DNA from: Chloroflexota bacterium
Lineage (GTDB): Bacteria; Chloroflexota; UBA11872
Assembly: GCA_022824865.1 (NCBI GenBank)
Contig: JAJDZD010000022.1
Location: 191,319-255,318, forward strand
Direction of reading: 5' to 3'
Length of the DNA stretch: 64,000 nt
Made by a program: the position numbers and the translations under genes. Numbering within the stretch: position 1 is the first letter of the stretch; the number at the start of each line of letters is the position of its first letter. The notes beneath the pieces were generated by a model that was given only the letters and a program-made list of their open reading frames with translations, was not told the origin of the DNA and did no database searches. Positions 35,784 through 43,712 of the stretch are shown here, in pieces.

Positions 35784-38402
35784 GTGAGCTGCCTGCTGAG
35801 CGTCCCGAGACGAACCATTCGGGTCTTGCTACTGGCGGCGCTGGTGGCCTTACCGGCCGTTGCGCACGCCGATGAGCCGCCGTCGACTTCGCAGTTTGCC
35901 GCCACCGTTCTGCGCAATCGCTTTACCCAGCCTGCCGCCCATCTCGCGCACAACGTCCCGGACTTGCGCGTCACCATCGGGGACGCGGTGGTGACGTGCG
36001 GCTTCCTGTCCCACTACCAGAGCACCGGCGATCTGATCCGCTGGGGCTTCGCGACTTCGGAGGTGCTGGAAGAGCGGCCGGGCGCCCTCACCCAGTACTA
36101 CCAGCGCGGGGTCGTCGACTGCCACCAGCGCGATGGGGCCTGGCGCATGGAACGGCGCCTGGCCTGGGACTATCTGGGCGGCGGCGTTGGCGGCTCTATC
36201 GACCTGGGCGTCGAACCTCACCTCCTGAGTGAGCAGGACGGGCTTGAGGTCGGCCCGTGGCAGCACCGCGTCTCCAACTTTGCGATCGACGGCACGCCCA
36301 CCGGCTTCCTTGACTTCTTTACGGCCCTGGGTGGCGTCCAGGCCTTCGGCTTTCCCAAGACCGACGCCCGCCCCGATGACGATCCTCGCGCCGTCCTCCG
36401 CATCCCCGGCGCCACGCCCGGCTTCATCCGACAGTACTTCCAGGCCGCCGTCCTCGAATACCATCCCGGTACCCCGCAGCCCGTCAAGCTCCGCCTCGTC
36501 GGCGACGACGTCCGCAGCATCGTCTACCCCGACAGCAGCCACCGGGCCTCCCCCGGCTTCGCCCCCGCCGATCCGCTTAAGCCCGGCCAGATCTTCGGAC
36601 CTTACGGAACTTCGGAACGCGCCGCCCTTACAGCGCTCTACCACGCCACCGACGGCCCACACTGGGCCAACAACGCAAACTGGCTCACCGATGCCCCTCT
36701 TGGCCATTGGCACGGTGTGACGACGGCCGCCGACGGCCGCGTCGTTGAGGTCGACCTCGGTCACAACAGGCTACGCGGCCAACTTCCGGCTCAGCTCGGC
36801 AGCCTGCCGCGCCTGGTGCACCTCTTTCTTCTCGGCAATAACCTCCAGGGAACCATCCCCGCCGAGCTCAGCCTTCTCCAAAGGCTCCAGTCCCTCTATC
36901 TCGGCGGCAATCAACTCAGCGGTCAGATCCCTTCCAAACTTGGCGACCTCGCGGCTCTCACGTGGCTGGACTTCAGCGCCAATCAACTCGACGGTCCCAT
37001 CCCCGCCGATCTCGGTCGCCTCTCCAATCTCGTGGAACTCAACCTCAGCTCCAACCGGCTCAGGGGCCCCATTCCCACCGAACTCAGTCGCCTCTCGCAT
37101 CTCACCGTCCTCAACCTCGGATCCAACTGGCTCTCTGGACCCATCCCCGGCGACCTCAGACACCTCTCCCGTCTCAACTCGTTGCATCTCGGCGGCAACT
37201 GGCTCAACGGCTCGATTCCGGCGGCACTGGGTGATCTCGCCAGCCTCAGGCAACTCGACATAGGCACAAACCAGCTCACCGGACTCATCCCCGTCGAGTT
37301 GCGCCGCCTCCGCAACCTCACAGTCCTCAATCTCAGCGCCAATCTGCTACGGGGCGTAATCCCGACGAGTCTTGGTGACCTGGCGAACCTCCAAGTGCTG
37401 CGCCTCGCCAGCAATCGGCTGATCGGCTGCATCCCCGGTTGGCTGCGCAACGTCAACCAGAACGATGCTGCCGAACTGGGCTTGTCGTTCTGCGACGCAG
37501 CGACAACGCCGTCATCGGATCGAGAGGCCCTGGTGCTTCTTTACAACGCCACGGGCGGGCCCAACTGGCGCAATAACACCAACTGGCTGAGTGATCGACC
37601 CTTGAGCGAGTGGTATGGCGTCTCCGCAACCCGCAATGGCTACGTGTTTGCGCTAAGGCTTGTCGACAATAATCTGCGGGGAGTGCTCCCGGCCGCCATC
37701 GGTCATCTGACCGTCCTGGACAGCCTGCATATGACCCAAAACCATCTGCAGGGAGAACTTCCGCAGTCGTTGGGCAACCTTAAGTGGCTCAAGTCGATGG
37801 AGCTCTACGGCAACGAACTGCAGGGCCGGATCCCGGCCTCGATTGGCGAGATGGAGCTTCTTCGAATCCTCGATCTCGGCGCAAATCAGTTTGGGGGATC
37901 TATTCCGGCCGAACTTGGCAAACTCGAAAGTCTCAGCTACCTGGATCTCTCGTTCAACCAATTGACTGGGACCATCCCAGCTGCCTTGGGTGACCTGACA
38001 AATCTGAAGCAGTTCTACGCCTACCAGAACCAATTGCAGGGCGCCATTCCCCCGGAACTGGGCAGGATGTCAAGCCTTCGAGCAATCAGCCTTGCTGACA
38101 ATCATCTCCACGGCGCGATTCCACCCGAATTCGCCAATCTCACGAATCTGCGAGACCTCGGGCTCGCCCGCAACCGGTTGCAGGGAGAAATCCCTTCCTT
38201 CTTGGGCAGGCTCACCCACCTGAACAGAATCAGCCTCCGAATCAACCAGTTGCACGGCGACATTCCCCCCGAGCTGGGTCATCTGCCGAATCTCCTGCGC
38301 CTGGAACTCGCTGGAAACGCATTGACTGGCTGCTACCCGGCCAACTTCCGCAACCTCGTGCACCACGATCTCGCCGACCTTGGCTTGCCGTTCTGCAACT
38401 AG
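35784..38402 (+). CDS. Secreted LRR protein with Chloroflexota-type N-terminal tandem domain
   Basis: 872-aa secreted protein. GTG 35784 has AGGGGG 6 nt upstream. A signal peptide ends near AHA-DEPP (about residue 29), with no lipobox. Two related domains follow: about 50-150 (CGFLSHYQSTGDLIRWGFATSE…QYYQRGVVDCH) and about 170-260 (GFLDFFTALGGVQAFGFPKTD…RQYFQAAVLEYHPGTP…LVGDDV), matching a repeat common in secreted Chloroflexota proteins. LRR cassettes at about 275-573 and 577-872 have the same opening and paired-Cys closing caps as the preceding gene. The tandem genes probably arose by duplication plus a new N-terminus. Binding partner unknown. Confidence 0.85.
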   Translation: MSCLLSVPRRTIRVLLLAALVALPAVAHADEPPSTSQFAATVLRNRFTQPAAHLAHNVPDLRVTIGDAVVTCGFLSHYQSTGDLIRWGFATSEVLEERPGALTQYYQRGVVDCHQRDGAWRMERRLAWDYLGGGVGGSIDLGVEPHLLSEQDGLEVGPWQHRVSNFAIDGTPTGFLDFFTALGGVQAFGFPKTDARPDDDPRAVLRIPGATPGFIRQYFQAAVLEYHPGTPQPVKLRLVGDDVRSIVYPDSSHRASPGFAPADPLKPGQIFGPYGTSERAALTALYHATDGPHWANNANWLTDAPLGHWHGVTTAADGRVVEVDLGHNRLRGQLPAQLGSLPRLVHLFLLGNNLQGTIPAELSLLQRLQSLYLGGNQLSGQIPSKLGDLAALTWLDFSANQLDGPIPADLGRLSNLVELNLSSNRLRGPIPTELSRLSHLTVLNLGSNWLSGPIPGDLRHLSRLNSLHLGGNWLNGSIPAALGDLASLRQLDIGTNQLTGLIPVELRRLRNLTVLNLSANLLRGVIPTSLGDLANLQVLRLASNRLIGCIPGWLRNVNQNDAAELGLSFCDAATTPSSDREALVLLYNATGGPNWRNNTNWLSDRPLSEWYGVSATRNGYVFALRLVDNNLRGVLPAAIGHLTVLDSLHMTQNHLQGELPQSLGNLKWLKSMELYGNELQGRIPASIGEMELLRILDLGANQFGGSIPAELGKLESLSYLDLSFNQLTGTIPAALGDLTNLKQFYAYQNQLQGAIPPELGRMSSLRAISLADNHLHGAIPPEFANLTNLRDLGLARNRLQGEIPSFLGRLTHLNRISLRINQLHGDIPPELGHLPNLLRLELAGNALTGCYPANFRNLVHHDLADLGLPFCN

Positions 38403-38490
38403 CAAGGCGTGCCCCCTCGCCCGGGCCTTAGCCCGCAGACACATCAGCGCGCCGTGCCTTCGGTCGCCCCGATCTTCGGCAGCGGCGGGC

Positions 38491-39276
38491 TCAGCGCACG
38501 CGCACCTCGCTTGACCGGTCCTCCAGGTACCCAACCACCGCTTCACCCAACGCCTTCCCGCTCGACTCCGCCGCCACCACGTCCGGCGCCCGCCCGGCCC
38601 GCACACACGCCGCCGCCGTGGTTGGCCCGATGGCGGCCACCGCGACACCGGCTGGCACCGACGCCAGCCCGCCCAATGCAACCGCGAAACTCACGGCGCT
38701 CGACGGACTCGCAAATGCAAGAGCCTCGATCTCGCCGCTGCGAATGGCTCTGACAACCTCTCGTGGCACCGCCGCCGGACGCGTCCGGTAAGCCGCAACC
38801 CGTGTGACAGCCATTCCCGCTGTCCGCAAGCGCGCCGCCGGCTCCTTGAGCCCGTCCTCCGCCTGGATCACCGCCACCCGCGCATCCGCGGCCGCCGCGG
38901 CAGCCACGGCCTCGGCCAGATCAACCCCCGTGCGTCCTTCCGAACGCACCGTCACGTCCATCCCCGCGCGTTCGGCCACGGCGCCCGTCGCGGCTCCAAC
39001 CACGCCCACCCGAACACCGGCGGGAACCGGTGACCCACCCCGTCGCAGCCGCCGCGCGCGCTGCACGTAGTACCGCACCGCGTTCCGGCTCATGAACACC
39101 AGGTAGTCGTACCGGCCCGCGGCGCGAACCAGCCTGTCCAGCGCCTCGTAGCTGCGCGGCGGGCCAATCCGGATTGCGGGCGCCGCCACCACCTCGCAGC
39201 CCAACTCCTGTAGCCGTTCCGTCAGCCGATCCGGCCCATTCGCCGGACGTGTCACCACGACGCGCGGCCGCTTCAC
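38491..39276 (-). CDS. hemD: Uroporphyrinogen-III synthase
   Basis: 261-aa HemD: VVTRPANGPDRLTERLQELG at the N-terminus, DYLVFMSRNAVRYYV, and the conserved C-terminal segment with ALAFASPSSAVSFAVAL and AIGPTTAAACVRAG. It closes hydroxymethylbilane to uroporphyrinogen III, branch point to heme and siroheme. GTG 39276 overlaps the cobA stop (GTGA). Last gene of the sulfur-siroheme operon. HemD is poorly conserved in general; context supports the call. Confidence 0.9.
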   Translation of the reverse strand: MKRPRVVVTRPANGPDRLTERLQELGCEVVAAPAIRIGPPRSYEALDRLVRAAGRYDYLVFMSRNAVRYYVQRARRLRRGGSPVPAGVRVGVVGAATGAVAERAGMDVTVRSEGRTGVDLAEAVAAAAAADARVAVIQAEDGLKEPAARLRTAGMAVTRVAAYRTRPAAVPREVVRAIRSGEIEALAFASPSSAVSFAVALGGLASVPAGVAVAAIGPTTAAACVRAGRAPDVVAAESSGKALGEAVVGYLEDRSSEVRVR

Positions 39277-40022
39277 GTGGTCTCGCTATCGTTCAGCACT
39301 CCCGCGACAGGTCCGACAACAATCACCGCCGGGGCCTTTAGTCCAGCCTTCTGCGCAAGCTGTTCGATAGTCGCCAGCGTCCCCGAGACCACGCGCTGCC
39401 CAGGCAGCGTGGCGCGCTCCACCACGCGCACTGGCTCGTCCGGCGACCGTCCGCCCTCGATCAGCTTCCCGGTAATCGCCCCCAGGTTTCCAACGCCCAT
39501 CAACACCACGATCGACCCCGGTGTGCCCGCAATCCGTCCCCAATCCACCCCGGCATCGCCCGCCAACCGTGCGTCGTGACCGGTAACCACCGTGAAGCTC
39601 GACTCCACGCCCCGATGCGTCACGGGCACATCCGCCGCGGTCGGTCCGGCCAGCGCCGAGGAGATTCCCGGCACCACAACCACCGGGATCCCGGCCGCCC
39701 GCGCTGCCAGCACCTCCTCGCCGCCGCGGCCGAACACGAACGGGTCGCCGCCCTTCAACCGGCACACCGAGAGCCCCTCGCGGGCCAATTCAATGAGCAA
39801 GCCGTTGATTTCCTCCTGGCTTCGCGAAGCCCGGCCCGGCGCCTTGCCAGCGTCCTCAATCCGCGTATCGGCGCGCGCCAACGTCAACAGGTCCGGCGAT
39901 ATCAGCCGGTCGTGAACCACCGCGTCCGCCGACTCCAGCACTTCCCGTCCATGCACCGTAATCAGCTTCGGATCGCCCGGACCCGCGCCGACCAGGTAAA
40001 TCGTTCCCGCCTGCGCCTTCAC
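39273..40022 (-). CDS. cobA: Uroporphyrinogen-III C-methyltransferase (SUMT)
   Basis: 249-aa SAM-dependent methyltransferase making precorrin-2, first step to siroheme and cobalamin. YLVGAGPGDPKLIT, LKGGDPFVFGRGGEE, VVPGISSALAGPTAADVPVTHRG and VLMGVGNL are all family motifs. Single-domain form, without the CysG oxidase/ferrochelatase half, so a separate precorrin-2 dehydrogenase/chelatase is needed and is not seen here. GTG start overlaps the hemC stop. Confidence 0.94.
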   Translation of the reverse strand: MKAQAGTIYLVGAGPGDPKLITVHGREVLESADAVVHDRLISPDLLTLARADTRIEDAGKAPGRASRSQEEINGLLIELAREGLSVCRLKGGDPFVFGRGGEEVLAARAAGIPVVVVPGISSALAGPTAADVPVTHRGVESSFTVVTGHDARLAGDAGVDWGRIAGTPGSIVVLMGVGNLGAITGKLIEGGRSPDEPVRVVERATLPGQRVVSGTLATIEQLAQKAGLKAPAVIVVGPVAGVLNDSETT

Positions 40023-40915
40023 TGCGCCGCCTGTTCCCGAGCCGCCAGCACCCTGGCGGCGGCTTGCCGTCCAAGCGCGTCGGCGTCGGTCACACGTCCC
40101 CGCAGCGTCAGCGGCGGGTCTTCACCGTCGCCAAACAACCCGGCCGCAAGCCTCAATTCCTCGCCGTCCACGGTCGCCAGCGCCCCTGCGGGCACCGTGC
40201 ATCCACCCCGCAGGTCGCGCAGATAGGCCCGCTCCGACCTCACCGCCGCCCTCGAATCGGCGTCGTTGATCCGCTCCACCCACCGCTCCACGTCAGACCG
40301 GTCCGTTCGCACCTCCACCGCCAACGCGCCCTGCGCCGGCGCCGGCAGGAACGACGGCGGCTCCAACACGTCGGCTATGGCGTCGGCCAACCCCGCACGC
40401 TCCAGACCCGCCACCGCCAGCACCGCCGCATCAAGTTCCCCGTCCTGCACCTTGGCCACCCGCGTCCCCACGTTGCCGCGGAGCGGATGTACCCGCAGAT
40501 CGGGCCGTACAGCCCGCACCTGCGCGGATCGGCGCGCGCTGCCCGTCCCCACCGTGGCGCCGCCGGGAAGCTCGGACAGTCCTTCGCCGCCTCGACTCAC
40601 CAGTGCATCCCGCGGATCGGCCCTAACAGGCACAGCGGCAATTCTCAGTCCCGCTAGCGGCGCCGTCGGCAGGTCCTTATAGCTGTGAACCGCAATGTCG
40701 GCCCGCCCGTCCAGCAGCGCCGCCTGCACGCCTCGTGAAAAGACGCCCCGCTCCCCCAGTTCCTCGATCGGCTTCGATCGATCCCGGTCGCCGGCCGTGA
40801 CTACAGGCACGAACTCAACCTGCAGGCCAGGATTGGCGGCCACCAGCAAATCGGCCACCAACGCCGCCTGCGCGCGAGCCAGCGGCGAACGGCGTGTCGC
40901 GATGCGAGCCTTCAC
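40019..40915 (-). CDS. hemC: Porphobilinogen deaminase (hydroxymethylbilane synthase)
   Basis: 298-aa enzyme polymerising four porphobilinogens. ATRRSPLARAQAALVADLL, HSYKDLPTAPLAGL and GTGSARRSAQVRAVRPDL are present; the dipyrromethane-cofactor cysteine is in LRGGCTVPAGALA. Starts 55 nt after sat, so it is probably transcribed with the sulfate genes. Confidence 0.95.
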   Translation of the reverse strand: MKARIATRRSPLARAQAALVADLLVAANPGLQVEFVPVVTAGDRDRSKPIEELGERGVFSRGVQAALLDGRADIAVHSYKDLPTAPLAGLRIAAVPVRADPRDALVSRGGEGLSELPGGATVGTGSARRSAQVRAVRPDLRVHPLRGNVGTRVAKVQDGELDAAVLAVAGLERAGLADAIADVLEPPSFLPAPAQGALAVEVRTDRSDVERWVERINDADSRAAVRSERAYLRDLRGGCTVPAGALATVDGEELRLAAGLFGDGEDPPLTLRGRVTDADALGRQAAARVLAAREQAAQ

Positions 40916-40970
40916 CGCCGTACCTCGGTCCCGCCGCTTGCCTCAGCCGCTAAAGCCTACGCCCCGTCGC

Positions 40971-42056
40971 TCAGCCCTGGGCGTAGGCCGCCGCCAGCAC
41001 CTCCGCCACCTCCGGACGCGTGAACTCGGCCGGCGGTCGCTGGCCTTCACTCAGCATCCCCCGAAGCCGCGTGCCGCTCAGGAACACGTGGTTGGCCCCA
41101 TCGTGCGGGCAGGTCTTGGCCGAGCCCATCGCGGCGCAGGCCGTACACCAGAAGGCGTGCTCGAAGAACAGCGGCGTAATGCCCAGTTCACCGGCATCGA
41201 ACTCGTGGAAGATGTGCTGCGCGTCGTGCGGACCGTAGTAGTCGCCCACGCCCGCGTGGTCGCGTCCCACGATGAAGTGCGTACAGCCGTAGTTGCGCCG
41301 CACCAGTGCGTGAAACACCGCCTCGCGCGGACCTGCGTAGCGCATCGCCGCCGGCAGCGCCGCCAGCACCACCCGGTCGCGCGGAAAGTACCCGTCCAGC
41401 AGCACTTCGTAGCAGCGCCAGCGCACCTCCGCCGGCACGTCGTCTTCCTTGGTCACGCCCACTAGCGGATGCACCAGCAGCCCGTCCACTATCTCCAGCG
41501 CGGCCTTCTGGATGTACTCGTGCGCCCTGTGGATCGGATTGCGGGTCTGGAACCCCACGACCGTCCGCCACCCCAGCGCATCGAACCGCTCGCGCAACTG
41601 CGCAGGCGTCAGGTGCCGCGGGTCGTCCGCCCGGTCCGGCGATGCCCCGAAGCAACGCACCGGCCCGCCCAGCAGCACCTCGCCCTGCGCATAAAGTGCG
41701 GCCACACCGGGATGCTCGGCGTCGGTCGTTCGGTATACGGCTTGCGCCTCCGCCGTCTTGTCGTAGTGGAAGCGCTGCTGGACTTCCAGCTCGCCACGAG
41801 GCCGGCCCGCGCCGTCCAGCAAGTCCAGCCGGTCCCCCTCGCGCACCAGCGCCGCCGTCTCGGCGTCCACGGCCAGCGTGATCGGCAACGGCCAGGGCTG
41901 GCCGTCAGGCAAGTGCATGTTCTTCAGCACCGCCGCGTATTCCGGCTCGGTCATGAATCCGGTCAGCGGGCGGTAACCGCCCACCCGAAACAGTTCCAGA
42001 TCCGCCAGTTGCCGCGGCGACAGCTCGATCGCCGCGGGTGCTGCCACGGCGCCCAT
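40971..42056 (-). CDS. sat: Sulfate adenylyltransferase (monomeric ATP sulfurylase)
   Basis: 361-aa enzyme making APS from sulfate and ATP. QTRNPIHRAHEY and GRDHAGVGDYY are the nucleotide and sulfate motifs; CTACAAMGSAKTCPHD supplies the zinc ligands typical of bacterial Sat. ATG 42056 shares its last base region with the cysC stop (TGATG). There is no CysD/CysN pair, so this is the only sulfate activator visible. Confidence 0.95.
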   Translation of the reverse strand: MGAVAAPAAIELSPRQLADLELFRVGGYRPLTGFMTEPEYAAVLKNMHLPDGQPWPLPITLAVDAETAALVREGDRLDLLDGAGRPRGELEVQQRFHYDKTAEAQAVYRTTDAEHPGVAALYAQGEVLLGGPVRCFGASPDRADDPRHLTPAQLRERFDALGWRTVVGFQTRNPIHRAHEYIQKAALEIVDGLLVHPLVGVTKEDDVPAEVRWRCYEVLLDGYFPRDRVVLAALPAAMRYAGPREAVFHALVRRNYGCTHFIVGRDHAGVGDYYGPHDAQHIFHEFDAGELGITPLFFEHAFWCTACAAMGSAKTCPHDGANHVFLSGTRLRGMLSEGQRPPAEFTRPEVAEVLAAAYAQG

Positions 42057-42658
42057 CAGGCCGCCGCCACGCATTCGGTCGCCGGCGCCAGGTACCCCAG
42101 GCACTCCAGCCTGGAGATGATCTTGGCCGCGCTCTCCTCAACCGATTCCATGTCCGTCTCCACCACGATCTCCGGACTCACCGGTTCTTCGTACGGATCG
42201 CTGACTCCGGTGAAATTCTCGATCTCACCCGCCAGCGCCTTTGCGTACAGCCCCTTGGGGTCGCGCTCGATCAGCTGATCGAGCGAACACTTCACGTAGA
42301 CCTCCACGAACTCGCCGATCTGATCGCGCGCTTCGCGGCGTCCTTCGTTGTAGGGGGAAATCGCCGACACCAGCATCGTCGCCCCGTGTCGCGTCCCCAG
42401 TGCCGCCACCCAGGCAATCCGCCGGATGTTCTCGTCGCGGTCCTCGCGCGTAAACCCCAGCCCCTTGCTCAGGTGCGTGCGCACCACGTCGCCGTCCAGC
42501 GACTCCACGCGGTGGCCGCGGCGTTGCAGTTCCGGCGTCAGCCGCTCCGCCAGCGTGGTCTTGCCCGCCCCCGAAAGCCCCGTCAGCCAGATCGTGACCC
42601 CGGCCGACTCCTGCCGCCCGTAGGCGGCAAACCCATTGCAGTCCATTGACTTGACCAT
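42056..42658 (-). CDS. cysC: Adenylylsulfate kinase
   Basis: 200-aa kinase phosphorylating APS to PAPS. Walker [10 protein letters not shown] (about residues 27-35), [23 protein letters not shown], and the conserved SDPYEEP segment. AGGAG abuts ATG 42658; an internal ATG at 42646 has better spacing and may be the real start. It starts 3 nt after cysH. Confidence 0.94.
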   Translation of the reverse strand: MVKSMDCNGFAAYGRQESAGVTIWLTGLSGAGKTTLAERLTPELQRRGHRVESLDGDVVRTHLSKGLGFTREDRDENIRRIAWVAALGTRHGATMLVSAISPYNEGRREARDQIGEFVEVYVKCSLDQLIERDPKGLYAKALAGEIENFTGVSDPYEEPVSPEIVVETDMESVEESAAKIISRLECLGYLAPATECVAAA

Positions 42659-42661
42659 CTC

Positions 42662-43375
42662 CTAGGTGTTTCCGTGCAGACCGCACTCGGTCTTTGACAG
42701 TCCGCGCCAGCGGCCGCTGCGCAGGGACTCTCCGGGCAGCGGACGCGACGTGCAGCGCGTGTCGCAGCCCAGGCTTGGATAGCCCTTGTCGTGCAGCCGG
42801 TTGTACGGCACGTCGTGATGGCGGATGTAGTCCCAGATCTCGGCTTCGGTCCAGCCGCTCAGCGGCGCGACCTTCACCAGCCCGAACTTCGCGTTCCATT
42901 CGATTACCGGCGTCGCCGCGCGCTGCGCCGACTGGTCGCGGCGCACGCCCGTAATCCAGGCGCGCTTGTCCGCCAGCGCCCGCGCGTTCGGCCCGACCTT
43001 GCGGATCCCGCAACAGGTATCCGGATCTCGGTCCCACAGCGACGCGCCATGCAGCGCGGCCTGGTCCGCCAGCGACAGCTCCGGGTGATATGCCGTGGCC
43101 TCCAACCCGTACTGCTCTTCGATGCGCTCGCGGACCTCGTGCGTGGCCTGGAAGAGCAGGCCGGTGTCCAGGTAATAGACCTCGACATCGTCCAGCAGGT
43201 CCAGTCGCGCCAGCATGTCCACCAGCACCATTCCGCTGGGGCCGCCAAAGGAGCACGACAGCGCCACGTCCGGCGCATAGGCGCGCACGACTTCGCGCAG
43301 CACCTCCTCGGCGGGCAAACCCTGCAACCGCGGGCCTTCGCGCCGCAGGTCAATTTCGGCAAGTTGCACGTTCAC
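42662..43375 (-). CDS. cysH: Assimilatory APS/PAPS reductase with iron-sulfur-type cysteines
   Basis: About 237-aa thioredoxin- or glutathione-dependent reductase giving sulfite. SCSFGGPSGMVLVDM (PP-loop), the CC pair in DTCCGIRKV, a downstream Cys pair in GCDTRCTSRP, and the catalytic Cys in KTECGLH. A CC plus second Cys pair marks [4Fe-4S] APS reductases, but the usual CxxC is CxxxC here. GTG 43375 is preferred because GGAGGT lies 12 nt upstream; TTG 43408 would place that site inside the gene. The 5' region carries the poly-Cys leader and strong RNA stems. Confidence 0.9.
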   Translation of the reverse strand: MNVQLAEIDLRREGPRLQGLPAEEVLREVVRAYAPDVALSCSFGGPSGMVLVDMLARLDLLDDVEVYYLDTGLLFQATHEVRERIEEQYGLEATAYHPELSLADQAALHGASLWDRDPDTCCGIRKVGPNARALADKRAWITGVRRDQSAQRAATPVIEWNAKFGLVKVAPLSGWTEAEIWDYIRHHDVPYNRLHDKGYPSLGCDTRCTSRPLPGESLRSGRWRGLSKTECGLHGNT

Positions 43376-43435
43376 GATTGAGAGAAAACCTCCGATGGCA
43401 TGGGACAAATGGAGCCCCTCGCTTGATTTCAGGTG

Positions 43436-43510
43436 CTCGACGCCGTTCTAGGGCGTAGTCAGTGGAAACTGATCACGCGGCCGGGGCGCGAACGCCCGGC
43501 CGGCGTCGAG
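43436..43510 (-). promoter_or_regulatory. Structured RNA between the Cys leader and cysH (attenuator candidate)
   Basis: A perfect 9-bp stem CTCGACGCC/GGCGTCGAG (43502-43510 with 43436-43444) encloses a strong hairpin capped by a UUCG tetraloop (GGGCG-TTCG-CGCCC, about 43480-43494). A further perfect 6-bp hairpin CCTGGC-CAT-GCCAGG lies at about 43516-43530. No T-run follows, so control would be Rho-dependent or translational rather than by an intrinsic terminator. The cysH start is 60 nt downstream. Confidence 0.55.
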
Positions 43511-43550
43511 AAGTGCCTGGCATGGCCAGGACTTTGCGGGCGTGAGAGGC

Positions 43551-43712
43551 CTAGACCACCACGCCCCGTATACAGGCGCAGGTGCAGTCGCAACAACAGC
43601 ACGTGCAGCCGCTGGGGTGCTCGCGTGAAGCGATAGCCGCCGACGCAAGCAGCCGCAGGCCGCTCGGCGTCGGCGATGGCTCGGACGGTTTGTCTCGGGT
43701 CAGACCGCGCAT
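43551..43712 (-). CDS. Cysteine-rich leader peptide (53 aa) between sir and cysH
   Basis: ATG 43712 lies in the last codons of sir, out of frame, and the frame runs to TAG at 43551-43553. Between 43607 and 43572 it encodes CTCCCCDCTCAC: 8 Cys in 12 codons, mixing TGC and TGT. Cys is otherwise rare in these proteins. It then ends IRGVVV. Position inside a cysteine-biosynthesis operon, just before strong RNA stems, fits a leader in which ribosomes stall when Cys-tRNA is short. Poly-Cys leaders of this kind are known in mycobacteria. The N-terminal 35 residues look arbitrary. No ribosome-binding site is clear; coupling to sir termination is likely. Confidence 0.75.
   Translation of the reverse strand: MRGLTRDKPSEPSPTPSGLRLLASAAIASREHPSGCTCCCCDCTCACIRGVVV

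Noticed and set aside
43448..43648. 66-codon minus-strand frame overlapping the poly-Cys frame (…RAVVATAPAPVYGAWW…)
   Set aside because: No ribosome-binding site or recognisable domain; the Cys-rich frame explains the region better.
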